DNA of 16,617 nucleotides, taken from NCBI GenBank assembly GCA_030425745.1, contig JAUHZW010000020.1, positions 1 to 16,617 on the forward strand. The letters are read 5' to 3'. Below the pieces are notes generated by a model, which did no database searches, was not told the origin of the DNA, and saw only the letters and a list, made by a program, of their open reading frames with translations. Shown here one piece after another: positions 6,778 through 15,889 of this stretch. The position numbers were made by a program, and so were the translations under genes. This DNA is from Actinomycetes bacterium (lineage in GTDB: Bacteria > Actinomycetota > Actinomycetes > S36-B12). The stretch's first letter is position 1. Each line of letters opens with the position of its first letter.

Positions 6778-6956
6778 AGCGTCGCGCCGTCGCTCCCGAG
6801 TGTCCTGTTAACGAACACTGAAGATCACGATTTCGTCCCCCGCTAGAGGGACTTGTCCAAAAGTTGTTCATTTCCGGTTGCGGGCCCGCTCGGATGGGTG
6901 TCTTATGCGCCGGTCGTCACATCGCAAGCGTGCAGCAGCGGTCGAAAGGGGCCCAG
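6778..6956 (+). promoter_or_regulatory. Putative control region of the core cox operon
   Basis: A gap of about 180 bp that is less GC-rich than its neighbours, ahead of the main operon. It contains an inverted repeat AGTGT-N11-ACACT (6799-6819) around GTTAAC, a possible operator. TTGCGG (6878-6883) and TCTTAT (6901-6906) are spaced 17 bp apart and could be -35 and -10 elements, giving a leader of roughly 45 nt. AAAGGGG (6945-6951) is a clear ribosome site for the small gene at 6957. The promoter assignment is tentative. Confidence 0.45.
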
Positions 6957-7187
6957 ATGCCTGTCGAATCCACCGGTCATGAGGGCGGTTCGCCGCGCCT
7001 CTACGCCCTCGTCGAGAACTCGCCCAAGGAGGGCGCCAGCCCGACGGTCTGGGCGTGGCCGCAGTTCATGGACTTCCTGAAGGTCGCCGGCCAGCCCGTT
7101 CAGGGTCCGTGGCCGCCCCATCAGGAGCCCCGCCCCGACCCCGATGCCGACTCCCTGCCTGTCGCGGTCCGCGACCCGCAGGCGTAG
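6957..7187 (+). CDS. Small unknown protein leading the cox operon (76 aa)
   Basis: I do not recognise this product. It is judged real because AAAGGGG sits 5 nt before its ATG, it ends 16 bp before coxM, and the preceding gap looks like the operon promoter. It is soluble-looking: no signal peptide or membrane segment. The centre (VENSPKEGASPTVWAWPQFMD-type sequence, about residues 19-45) is rich in aromatic residues and the C-terminus (about 46-76) is rich in proline and acidic residues. In-frame ATGs at 6894 and a weak start at 6864 are possible longer starts but lack ribosome sites. A role in CODH assembly or stability is a guess from position alone. Confidence 0.65.
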   Translation: MPVESTGHEGGSPRLYALVENSPKEGASPTVWAWPQFMDFLKVAGQPVQGPWPPHQEPRPDPDADSLPVAVRDPQA

Positions 7188-7203
7188 AGCCGAGAGGAAC
7201 CCC

Positions 7204-8082
7204 ATGTATCCATCACGTTTCGCCTACGAAGCCCCGACCTCTCTTGCAGAGGCCATCGCGATCCTCGATCGCAGTGGCGGCGAGGCCAAGATCCTCGCCG
7301 GCGGCCAGAGCCTCGTCCCGATGCTGAAGCTCCGCTTCGCGGCTCCGGGCACCCTGGTCGACATCAACAACATCCCCGGTCTGGGTGAGCACTGGCTCGA
7401 CAAGGACGGCACGCTGCATATCGGGGCCCTCGTGCGGCACGAAGACCTCGAGTACTCGACAGTGATCGCTGACTCGCATCCCACCCTCGCGGCCGCCGCC
7501 GAGCTCGTCGCCGATCCGATCGTCCGCACCCGCGGCACGTTCGTCGGCTCGGTGTGCCACGCCGATCCGCAGGGTGACTGGGCGGCCACCATGGTCGCGT
7601 CAGGAGGGCAGATCATCGCGCAGGGCCCCAACGGCCGCCGCGCGATTGATGTGCGCGAGTTCGTGCTCGGCCCCTTCACCAATGCCCTCGCCTACAACGA
7701 GATCGCGGTCGAGGCCGTCATTCCGCCGGCCACCGGCACTGCCAAGGGCGGATACCTCAAGCTCGAGCGTCGCGTCGGCGACTTCGCCACGGCGTCCGTC
7801 GCCGTGAACCTCGACATGCACGGTGACACCGTTCACCGAGCCGGCTGCGCACTCGCCGGAGTCGGTGGCCGCACGATCGACGCGAACGATGCGATCAACG
7901 GTGCCCTGAAGGGCAAGACGCTCACCCCCGAGAACATCGAGGCGGCCGCTGACGCCGTCGCCGCCATGGCCGAGCCGCGATCCGACCACCGCGGTTCCGC
8001 CGACTACAAGCGACACATCGTGAAGACCTTCGTGTCGCGCATCCTGTCCAACATCGCCCACTCCGAGCAGAAGGCAGCCTGA
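7204..8082 (+). CDS. coxM: CoxM, CO dehydrogenase medium (FAD) subunit
   Basis: FAD-binding subunit that passes electrons from the iron-sulfur clusters of CoxS to the respiratory chain. It has 292 residues, close to the usual 285-290. The first FAD motif AGGQS is at 32-36, as in Oligotropha CoxM. The second motif, usually TIGG around 111-114, reads TFVGS here (112-116) within TRGTFVGSVCHADPQGDW. GGYLKLERRVGDFATASVAV (about 184-203) is the characteristic KxxRR-GD region. The ATG follows a GAGAGG ribosome site. The coxS start is 2 bp beyond the stop, and the M-S-L gene order is that of form I CODH operons. Confidence 0.96.
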   Translation: MYPSRFAYEAPTSLAEAIAILDRSGGEAKILAGGQSLVPMLKLRFAAPGTLVDINNIPGLGEHWLDKDGTLHIGALVRHEDLEYSTVIADSHPTLAAAAELVADPIVRTRGTFVGSVCHADPQGDWAATMVASGGQIIAQGPNGRRAIDVREFVLGPFTNALAYNEIAVEAVIPPATGTAKGGYLKLERRVGDFATASVAVNLDMHGDTVHRAGCALAGVGGRTIDANDAINGALKGKTLTPENIEAAADAVAAMAEPRSDHRGSADYKRHIVKTFVSRILSNIAHSEQKAA

Positions 8083-8084
8083 CG

Positions 8085-8620
8085 ATGACGAGCCTGTACA
8101 ACGAGGTCGCCGCGGATCCGGGGGCCGACACCCCCACCCGGCGCGTTTCCATCACGGTGAACGGCGAGCAGCGCACCGTGGACATCGAGCCCCGACTCCT
8201 CCTCGCGCACCTGCTCCGCCAGGGCCTGGGGCTGACGGGCACGCACACCGGATGCGACACCACAAACTGCGGCGCCTGCACCGTCCTGTTCGACGGTCGG
8301 CCGATCAAGAGCTGCACGATGCTCGCGGTCCAGGCCGACGGGCATGACGTCGAGACGGTCGAGGGCATGGCCACCGCCAGCGAGCTGCACCCCGTGCAGG
8401 AGGGCTTCAAGGAGTGCCACGGCCTGCAGTGCGGGTTCTGCACCCCGGGCATGATGCTCGCCTCCAAGGCCCTGCTCGAGCGCAACCCCAACCCCACTGA
8501 GGACGACGTCCGCTGGGCGCTCTCCGGCAACCTGTGCCGTTGCACCGGCTACCAGAACATCGTGAAGTCGGTCCTGTGGGCCGCAGAGAAGATGCGCGCA
8601 GAGAACGGCGAGGAGGCCTG

Positions 8621-8621
<1 letters not shown>
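8085..8621 (+). CDS. coxS: CoxS, CO dehydrogenase small (2x[2Fe-2S]) subunit
   Basis: Iron-sulfur subunit relaying electrons from the molybdenum site to FAD. The N-terminal plant-ferredoxin-type domain binds one cluster through Cys57, Cys62, Cys65 and Cys77. The C-terminal helical domain binds the other through Cys116 and Cys119 (QCGFCTPGM) and Cys151 and Cys153 (CRCTGYQNIV). All eight ligands are present. At 178 residues it is a little longer than the usual 160-170, owing to about 18 extra residues at the N-terminus before VSITVNG. The stop overlaps the coxL start (TGATG), giving translational coupling. Confidence 0.97.
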
Positions 8622-10999
<2,378 letters not shown>

Positions 11000-11003
11000 C
11001 GGC

Positions 11004-11966
11004 GTGGCCTCACACACCCCCATGGAAGGCGTCGACGTCATGGCGCGCGCCGTCGAACTCGTGCGCCAGGGCGAGTCCTTCACGATGGCCACCGTCGTGT
11101 GGCGTCAGGCGCCGTCGTCCGGGCACCACGGCTCCCGGGCGATCGTGACCGAGGACGGCACCCTCTACGGCTGGATCGGCGGCGCGTGCGCGGAGCCGGT
11201 GCTCATCCGGGAGGCCAAGCGCGTCCTGAAGGAGGGCAAGGCCTCCCTGGTGTGGCTGGGGCAGGAGAAGGACTTCGCCGACATGCACGTCCCCGAGGGC
11301 GTCATGACGGTGCCGATCTCCTGCCAGAGCGACGGTGCGCTGCAGATCTTCATCGAGCCCGTGGCCGCGTCGCCGCACGTGCTCGTCGTCGGGCGATCCC
11401 CGATGGCGATGACCCTCGTCGACCTGGTGCGGGATGTCGGCTGGAGGTCGGAACTGGTGAGCCACGAGGAGTTCTCCTCGGCGCAGATCACTCCGTCCAC
11501 CGCCGTCATCGTCGCCACTCAGGGTCACGGTGACGAGGATGCGCTGGAGGTCGCCCTGCAGGGTGAGCCCACCTTCCTCGGGCTCGTCGCCTCGGCCAAG
11601 CGTGGTCAGTCGGTCAAGGGCTTCCTGGCCGACAACGGGATCTCGCAGGCCCGGCTGGATCGCATCCAGGTGCCCATCGGTCTGGACCTCGGTCACACCA
11701 ACCACCGGGAGATCGCGGTGTCGATCCTCGCGGAGCTGGTGAAGCTGAAGGCTGACGGTGCACTCAAGGCGCAGGAGCGCACCATGCTCCCCATGCTCGA
11801 GCCCGAGCAGGTCGAGGACCTCGTCTGTCACATGACGGTCGAGGCCGTGCCGGCCAACCGCCCGTTCGAGTACGAGGGCACCACCTATTACTTCTGCGCC
11901 CCCGGGTGCAGAAAGGCATTCGAGAAGGATCCCGAAGCCTTCATCCCACGGGAGGTTCCATGCTGA
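11004..11966 (+). CDS. XdhC-family protein fused to a C-terminal YHS metal-binding domain (320 aa)
   Basis: Two-domain maturation protein. Residues about 10-250 are an XdhC/CoxI protein: IGGACAEP (58-65, Cys62) replaces SGGCVEG, SCQSDGALQIFIEP (Cys107) replaces TCGG-LEVFVE, and VPIGLDLGHTNHREIAVS closes a Rossmann-like domain. Residues about 272-316 form a YHS domain (DLVCHM with Cys275, then YYFCAPGC with Cys298 and Cys302). YHS domains occur in metal transporters and oxygenases and bind metal ions. Since the CODH centre needs copper as well as molybdenum and sulfur, a metal-delivery role is an attractive inference. The GTG start lies 4 bp after coxL, and the 3' end overlaps coxG by 7 bp. 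Confidence 0.9.
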   Translation: MASHTPMEGVDVMARAVELVRQGESFTMATVVWRQAPSSGHHGSRAIVTEDGTLYGWIGGACAEPVLIREAKRVLKEGKASLVWLGQEKDFADMHVPEGVMTVPISCQSDGALQIFIEPVAASPHVLVVGRSPMAMTLVDLVRDVGWRSELVSHEEFSSAQITPSTAVIVATQGHGDEDALEVALQGEPTFLGLVASAKRGQSVKGFLADNGISQARLDRIQVPIGLDLGHTNHREIAVSILAELVKLKADGALKAQERTMLPMLEPEQVEDLVCHMTVEAVPANRPFEYEGTTYYFCAPGCRKAFEKDPEAFIPREVPC

Positions 11967-12550
11967 TCAACCAGTCATTCCAGATCGACCAGCCGGTCGA
12001 CCAGGTCTGGAAGTTCTTCGACGACATCCCGCTGGTGGCGGCGTGCATCCCGGGTGCCGACCTCACCAATGAGGTGGGCGACGACCAGTACGAGGGCGAT
12101 GTCATCATCTCGGCCGGTCCGGTCAAGCTCGAGTTCACCGGCTCGGTGAAGATCGAGAGCCGTGACGAGGCGAAGAAGGTGCTCGTCCTCGACGCGGCCG
12201 GCGCTGACAAGAAGGGCCGTGGTTCGGCGGCCATGATCATGAAGATCACGCTCAAGCCGCTCGGCGGAGCCTCCACGGATGTCACCCTCGACATCGACCT
12301 GACGATCACCGGTGCGGCGGCGCAGTACGGTCGCGGCCTCGTCGTCGATGTCACGAGCGTTCTCATCCAGCAGACGGCCAACTCGATGAAGCTCCGGATG
12401 ACGGCCATCGCCGAGGGCCGCGACCCGTACGCGATCGGAGCACCCGAGGCGGCGAGTGGCATCGCCATCGGCCTCACCGCGTTCTGGAAGGCCACCAAGC
12501 GTGTGCTCTCCCGCTTCTTCATGCCCTACCAGCCGGCACCGAGCCGGTAG
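11960..12550 (+). CDS. coxG: CoxG, CO dehydrogenase subunit G (second paralogue, 196 aa)
   Basis: SRPBCC-fold protein associating Mo-CODH with the membrane; recent work on CoxG proposes that it extracts quinone to serve as electron acceptor. The domain covers about residues 1-152 (WKFFDDIPLVAACIPGADL, and LTITGAAAQYGRGLVVDV at 114-131). The C-terminus lacks the long Pro/Ala linker of the other CoxG. It has a short moderately hydrophobic stretch, then WKATKRVLSRFF (176-187), which looks like an amphipathic surface-binding helix. It starts at an ATG behind GGGAGG, inside the end of the XdhC-YHS gene. It is immediately followed by the five small membrane protein genes. Confidence 0.94.
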   Translation: MLINQSFQIDQPVDQVWKFFDDIPLVAACIPGADLTNEVGDDQYEGDVIISAGPVKLEFTGSVKIESRDEAKKVLVLDAAGADKKGRGSAAMIMKITLKPLGGASTDVTLDIDLTITGAAAQYGRGLVVDVTSVLIQQTANSMKLRMTAIAEGRDPYAIGAPEAASGIAIGLTAFWKATKRVLSRFFMPYQPAPSR

Positions 12551-12566
12551 AGACGGAAGGTCGAAC

Positions 12567-12821
12567 ATGAACCTCTGGTGGATCGGGAACATCATCCTGG
12601 TCGTCGTGATCGTGCCCGTGCTGGTGGCGCTGCTGAACACGCTGCTCGGCGCTCTCGAACGCATCCGCGGTGCGTCTCAGGATGCACTCGACGGTGGCGT
12701 GGCCCTCATCGGTGAACTGGACACCGCTCCGGCGCTGCTGGAGACCACCGATGACGTCATCAAGGAAGTCGCCAACGGCGCGGTGCGCTACGCCGGTCCC
12801 GTCTCGAAGCTGCTGGGTTAG
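12567..12821 (+). CDS. Small single-pass membrane protein A (84 aa)
   Basis: I know no named family for this. An N-terminal hydrophobic helix (about residues 4-27, including IILVVVIVPVLVALL) is followed by ERIRG, which puts the C-terminus in the cytoplasm by the positive-inside rule. The tail has DALDGGVALIGELDTAPALL (39-58) and ends ...GPVSKLLG. The same LDGGV motif recurs in protein B. GGAAGG lies 6 nt before the ATG. It is the first of five similar tiny genes that follow coxG without promoter gaps, so it most likely belongs to the CODH membrane interface. Confidence 0.85.
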   Translation: MNLWWIGNIILVVVIVPVLVALLNTLLGALERIRGASQDALDGGVALIGELDTAPALLETTDDVIKEVANGAVRYAGPVSKLLG

Positions 12822-12830
12822 GAGATCGCA

Positions 12831-13058
12831 ATGCCAGCTGAAGCCATTTTCACGCTCGTCGTCGGGGCGGTGATCATCGCGGCCGCGGCCCTCGCCCTGT
12901 CGCGCACGATCATCCATCTCGCCAACACGTCCAAGACCCTCAGCGCCCTCGATGGCGGCGTGCAGGTCATCGTCGACAAGACGGCCACGGTGCCGTCGAC
13001 CGTCGCGTCCGTCAACGCCAGCCTGGCCCCCGTCCGGGCCTTCGCGGACACGATCTAG
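12831..13058 (+). CDS. Small single-pass membrane protein B (75 aa)
   Basis: Unrecognised. The N-terminal helix is at about residues 5-23 (AIFTLVVGAVIIAAAALAL), followed by SRTIIHLANTS and a tail SALDGGVQVIVDKTATVPST (38-57). This resembles the corresponding part of protein A (LDGGV, then a proline 11-13 residues on), so A and B look like paralogues. It ends in APVRAFADTI. The gap from A is 9 bp, with GGAG at 12821-12824 as ribosome site. The tail is predicted cytoplasmic. Confidence 0.82.
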   Translation: MPAEAIFTLVVGAVIIAAAALALSRTIIHLANTSKTLSALDGGVQVIVDKTATVPSTVASVNASLAPVRAFADTI

Positions 13059-13068
13059 GGAGGGCAGC

Positions 13069-13323
13069 ATGGATTTCACCGGACATGAGGGGTGGCTGAT
13101 CGGTTACCTCATCGGCCTCGCCGTCGTGCTCGTCGTCGTGGCGCTCGTCGTGACGATCCTCGTCCTCGCATGGCGGATCGGGAACCAGGCCGGCAGCATC
13201 CTCTCCGGCCTGCAGCAGGCCGAGACGAACACCGCTGGACTGAAGCAACTGAACAACACCATCGAATCCGCCCTGGCCGTCATCGCCGGTCTGAAGCGTG
13301 GTCGCGAGAGGCTGGGAGGCTGA
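13069..13323 (+). CDS. Small single-pass membrane protein C (84 aa)
   Basis: Unrecognised. A long hydrophobic helix (about residues 9-35, with VVLVVVALVVTILVLAW) is followed by RIGNQ and a heptad-like amphipathic tail (LQQAETNTAGLKQLNNTIES, about 48-67), ending AVIAGLKRGRERLGG. The tail matches protein D in spacing (xNT, then T/S-rich, then AVxAxGL). AGGGAGGG just before the ATG is an excellent ribosome site. Confidence 0.84.
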   Translation: MDFTGHEGWLIGYLIGLAVVLVVVALVVTILVLAWRIGNQAGSILSGLQQAETNTAGLKQLNNTIESALAVIAGLKRGRERLGG

Positions 13324-13324
13324 C

Positions 13325-13600
13325 ATGGATGCACAAGTGGAGAACCTGTGGATGTGGGCGAACATCCTCGGCTCGGTCGTGGTCGTCGCCGTTGCGGCGC
13401 TGCTGACCGTGCTGGTGATCTTCGTCAACCGGATCCATGGTCGCGTGGCTGCCATCAAGTCCACGCTCGAGGCCACGAAGTCCAACACTGAGGACACCGC
13501 GCTCATCACCACCACCGCCGGTGGCGTGGAGGCCGTCCTGGCGGAGGGCCTCGAACATCATCTGTTCCTCGGACGAGTTCTGGACAAGGTGCGCTCATGA
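13325..13600 (+). CDS. Small single-pass membrane protein D (91 aa)
   Basis: Unrecognised. The helix lies at about residues 12-34 (ILGSVVVVAVAALLTVLVIF), followed by VNRIHGRVAAIKSTLEATKS. The tail (KSNTEDTALITTTAGGVEAV) parallels protein C. It ends HHLFLGRVLDKVRS. GGGAGG (13314-13319) precedes the ATG, which starts 1 bp after the stop of C. Its own stop overlaps the start of E as ATGA. Confidence 0.85.
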   Translation: MDAQVENLWMWANILGSVVVVAVAALLTVLVIFVNRIHGRVAAIKSTLEATKSNTEDTALITTTAGGVEAVLAEGLEHHLFLGRVLDKVRS

Positions 13601-13962
13601 GTGGTCTCGCGTTGTGGTCTGTCATCAATATCGTCGCGCTCATCGCGGGCCTGGCGATCTACCTCTACATCGTCGGCAATCAACTGAAGAAGGTCGCCGG
13701 CAACCTCGAGGACTCCGCTGATCTGGTCTGGGACATCAAGGACGATGCCGAGAAGATCGAGCCGGGCCTGACCTCGATCAACACCACCGGCCGCGTCGTG
13801 GCCGGCGCACTCCCGCTGCTCTACGGCATGGGCGAGGGCATCGTCGTCGGTGCCACGTTCAACCGCGAGGAGCATGAGCACGACGGCGTGAACCGCCCCG
13901 CGATGGGTGTTCGCCGTTCACGGTTCATGGAGAGTGTCGGGGTCGCGATCCCCGAGCAGTAG
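13597..13962 (+). CDS. Small single-pass membrane protein E (121 aa), last gene of the cox operon
   Basis: Unrecognised. The N-terminal helix (about residues 5-26, WSVINIVALIAGLAIYLYIV) is followed by GNQLKK, predicting a cytoplasmic tail. SADLVWDIKDDAEKIEPGL (40-58) has the same amphipathic layout as the tails of A-D. A further glycine-rich segment (TTGRVVAGALPLLYGMGEG) and a charged C-terminus of about 35 residues (from FNREEHEHD) make it the longest of the five. It is coupled to D by a 4-bp overlap and is followed by the operon terminator. Confidence 0.85.
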   Translation: MSGLALWSVINIVALIAGLAIYLYIVGNQLKKVAGNLEDSADLVWDIKDDAEKIEPGLTSINTTGRVVAGALPLLYGMGEGIVVGATFNREEHEHDGVNRPAMGVRRSRFMESVGVAIPEQ

Positions 13963-13972
13963 GTCCTTGACT

Positions 13973-14020
13973 GGCGCGTTGTGCACGCCTCGCTCCGGCG
14001 AGTCGCGTGCACAACGCGCC
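13973..14020 (+). terminator. Strong two-tier hairpin terminator of the cox operon
   Basis: The arms GGCGCGTTGTGCACGC (13973-13988) and GCGTGCACAACGCGCC (14005-14020) pair perfectly over 16 bp. The loop holds a second stem CTCGC-TCCG-GCGAG (13989-14002), and TTT follows. It lies 10 bp after protein E and just before the convergent GIY-YIG-like gene, so it may act on both strands, though a T-run exists only on the plus side. Confidence 0.88.
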
Positions 14021-14030
14021 TTTCGCTGCG

Positions 14031-14459
14031 TCAGGTGAGGTTGCGCTTCGTGGTCAGCGCATCGGTGACCGGCGTGCTGTAGTCGCCGATCCACTCGGCC
14101 TTCCAGGCGTTGTCGTACTTCTCGGTGTTGCACGTGGGCGCATACACGGCGAGCAGCTCCTGGGAGATCTGCTCCCGGTGTGCGCGGGTTCCGCCGGGCA
14201 CCTCGAGCCAGCAGGCGTGCAGGTTGTACTTGCCGCCGGCGCGCTTGATCCATGCGGCAGATCGCGGGTGCTTGAACGGGAACCCCTCGCTGGAGAGGTC
14301 GTCGGAATGTCCGACATAGATGACCGACATCTCCTGCGGACGGTCGGGATTGTCCTTCGCCATGATCGCGTACACGGCGGGCACCGCGGAGGGGGTCCAA
14401 CCGGCCAGCGCGCGCGGGCCTTCGAAGGCATAGCCGGCCAGGCTCCCCAAGCGAATCAC
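14031..14459 (-). CDS. GIY-YIG-like domain protein (142 aa), function unknown
   Basis: The layout resembles the GIY-YIG nuclease superfamily: AVYAI (28-32) in place of GIY, VIYVGHSDDL (46-55) in place of YIG, a central KYNLHACWLEV (77-87), and REQISQELLAVYAPTCN (95-111) with Glu96/Glu101 and Asn111 like the helix-turn segment of the fold. The usual catalytic arginine after YIG is not evident, so nuclease activity is doubtful. The GTG start overlaps the stop of the upstream 98-aa gene (GTGA), and the gene ends the coxD-coxE gene string. No known link to CO oxidation. Confidence 0.75.
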   Translation of the reverse strand: MIRLGSLAGYAFEGPRALAGWTPSAVPAVYAIMAKDNPDRPQEMSVIYVGHSDDLSSEGFPFKHPRSAAWIKRAGGKYNLHACWLEVPGGTRAHREQISQELLAVYAPTCNTEKYDNAWKAEWIGDYSTPVTDALTTKRNLT

Positions 14460-14752
14460 GGGATCTGATCCTCGAGCTCGGCGTAGTCGTCATCCTCCGC
14501 GAGGGACTCCGCGCGGACCACGGGCCACGGCGGGAGAGACGTGCGCGCCACGGCCTCGTTGAAGCGTTCCAGGGCGACCTCGACGGCGATGTCGGAATTC
14601 TCCGCCTCGACCACGATCTGCGCGCCGTAGCCCATCGTGCCCATGCCGGAGGCGATGCCCTCCAAGGGTGCAACGGCGTCGGCCAGCTCGACGATCTCGT
14701 CGAGGGTCATCTCCCGGTCACCCTCAGCCTGCAGCGAGATGCTGTATCTCAT
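14456..14752 (-). CDS. Hypothetical protein (98 aa) downstream of coxE
   Basis: I do not recognise this protein. It is soluble and strongly acidic, with alternating segments that suggest a small alpha/beta fold: MRYSISLQAEGD at the start, AQIVVEAENSDIAVEVALER in the middle, and an acidic end (AEDDDYAELEDQIP). It lies 3 bp after the coxE stop, with GGGATGAG before the ATG, and is coupled by a 4-bp overlap to the GIY-YIG-like gene. Confidence 0.75.
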   Translation of the reverse strand: MRYSISLQAEGDREMTLDEIVELADAVAPLEGIASGMGTMGYGAQIVVEAENSDIAVEVALERFNEAVARTSLPPWPVVRAESLAEDDDYAELEDQIP

Positions 14753-14755
14753 GTC

Positions 14756-15889
14756 TCATCCCACTTTCGCGAGTCGGTTGGCGAGCTTCTCGAGGCTAGC
14801 GAGGTTGTGCCCGGAGTGCACTTCGTCGATGTAGGGGTCGGCGACGATCATGCCGAGGGAGGCGGGGACGTACACCTCGACATCACCTCGATGCGGGTTC
14901 ACCCAAATGACGCGGTGCGCGATGCGAGACAGACTCTCCATCGCCTCCACGAGCGCCTGCGGCTCACCACGGTCGAGCCCGTCGGAGCAGACGACGACGA
15001 TGCCGCCACGGCCGAGTCGAGAGCGGCGGGCCGTACGCGTGTACTCGCGCAGGGAGTCACCGATGCGGGTGCCGCCGTCCCAGTCGAACACCGCCTCGCC
15101 GGCTGTCTTCATCGCATCGTCGGGACTCCGGCGATCCAACTGTCGGGTGATGCGCGTGAGCCTCGTGCCGAAGCAGTAGACATCCACCTTCGCGTTGGCA
15201 CGCCGGGCGGAGTACGCGAACTGCAGCAGGTTGCGGGAGTAGTCCGCCATGGACCCGGATACATCGAGAATGAGGATGAGCGGCCGCAGCTTCTCCTTGC
15301 GGGTTCGGTAGCGAAGGTCCCTCGGCTCACCGAGATTGCGCATGGAGTCGCGCACCATGCGTCGCATGTCCAGCTGCGAACGGCGGCGGGTGCGTGTCAT
15401 GCGATGAGTGCGGCGCTTGGGAGGCGTGACGCGCATGCGCGAGATCATGCGCCGGAGCTGGCGCATCTCCACGTCAGAGCACTGGGCGAACTCCTTGTGC
15501 CGGTACACCTCGTTGACACTGGCGACGTACCCGAGCTTGACCTCCTCGGGGTTGATCTCCCCTGGAAGACCCTCCTCGGTATTGGGGATCTCCAGCGTGG
15601 CGCCCGCGTTGGAGGACGAGCGCATCATCTTCTTGACCTCGTCGGGTCCGGTGAGGTCCTCGCCGAGGAAGTACTCGCGGAACACCGTCTTGTAGATCGG
15701 GAAGTGCTCGCGACGGCGCACGAAGCAGGCCCGACCGGCCCAGTAGACGTCGAGCAGGTCGGAGACGCTGAGGTGGGTCATCCCCGAGCAGAAGGTGAGG
15801 ACGTCATCCGTACCGACGGGCAGGCCAGCCTGACGCAGGGCATCGCCGAATCCGACGAAGAGTGCGTCGACCTCGTCAGCTGACGACAT
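14756..15889 (-). CDS. coxE: CoxE, VWA-domain CODH maturation protein (377 aa)
   Basis: Von Willebrand A-type protein that acts with the AAA+ ATPase CoxD in assembling the Mo-Cu active site. The C-terminal half holds the VWA domain with a complete MIDAS metal site: DVSGS (209-213), the GGT threonine at 274, and Asp303 in CSDG. The N-terminal half (DDVLTFCSGM, WAGRACFVRRREHFPIYKTVF) and the very basic stretch around 152-178 are as in CoxE proteins. The ATG lies 14 bp inside the end of coxD, so the pair is coupled. Length is typical. Confidence 0.94.
   Translation of the reverse strand: MSSADEVDALFVGFGDALRQAGLPVGTDDVLTFCSGMTHLSVSDLLDVYWAGRACFVRRREHFPIYKTVFREYFLGEDLTGPDEVKKMMRSSSNAGATLEIPNTEEGLPGEINPEEVKLGYVASVNEVYRHKEFAQCSDVEMRQLRRMISRMRVTPPKRRTHRMTRTRRRSQLDMRRMVRDSMRNLGEPRDLRYRTRKEKLRPLILILDVSGSMADYSRNLLQFAYSARRANAKVDVYCFGTRLTRITRQLDRRSPDDAMKTAGEAVFDWDGGTRIGDSLREYTRTARRSRLGRGGIVVVCSDGLDRGEPQALVEAMESLSRIAHRVIWVNPHRGDVEVYVPASLGMIVADPYIDEVHSGHNLASLEKLANRLAKVG

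Noticed and set aside
6799..6819. Inverted repeat considered as a CRP/GlxR site
   Set aside because: It lacks the TGTGA-N6-TCACA pattern and spacing; kept only as an unassigned possible operator.
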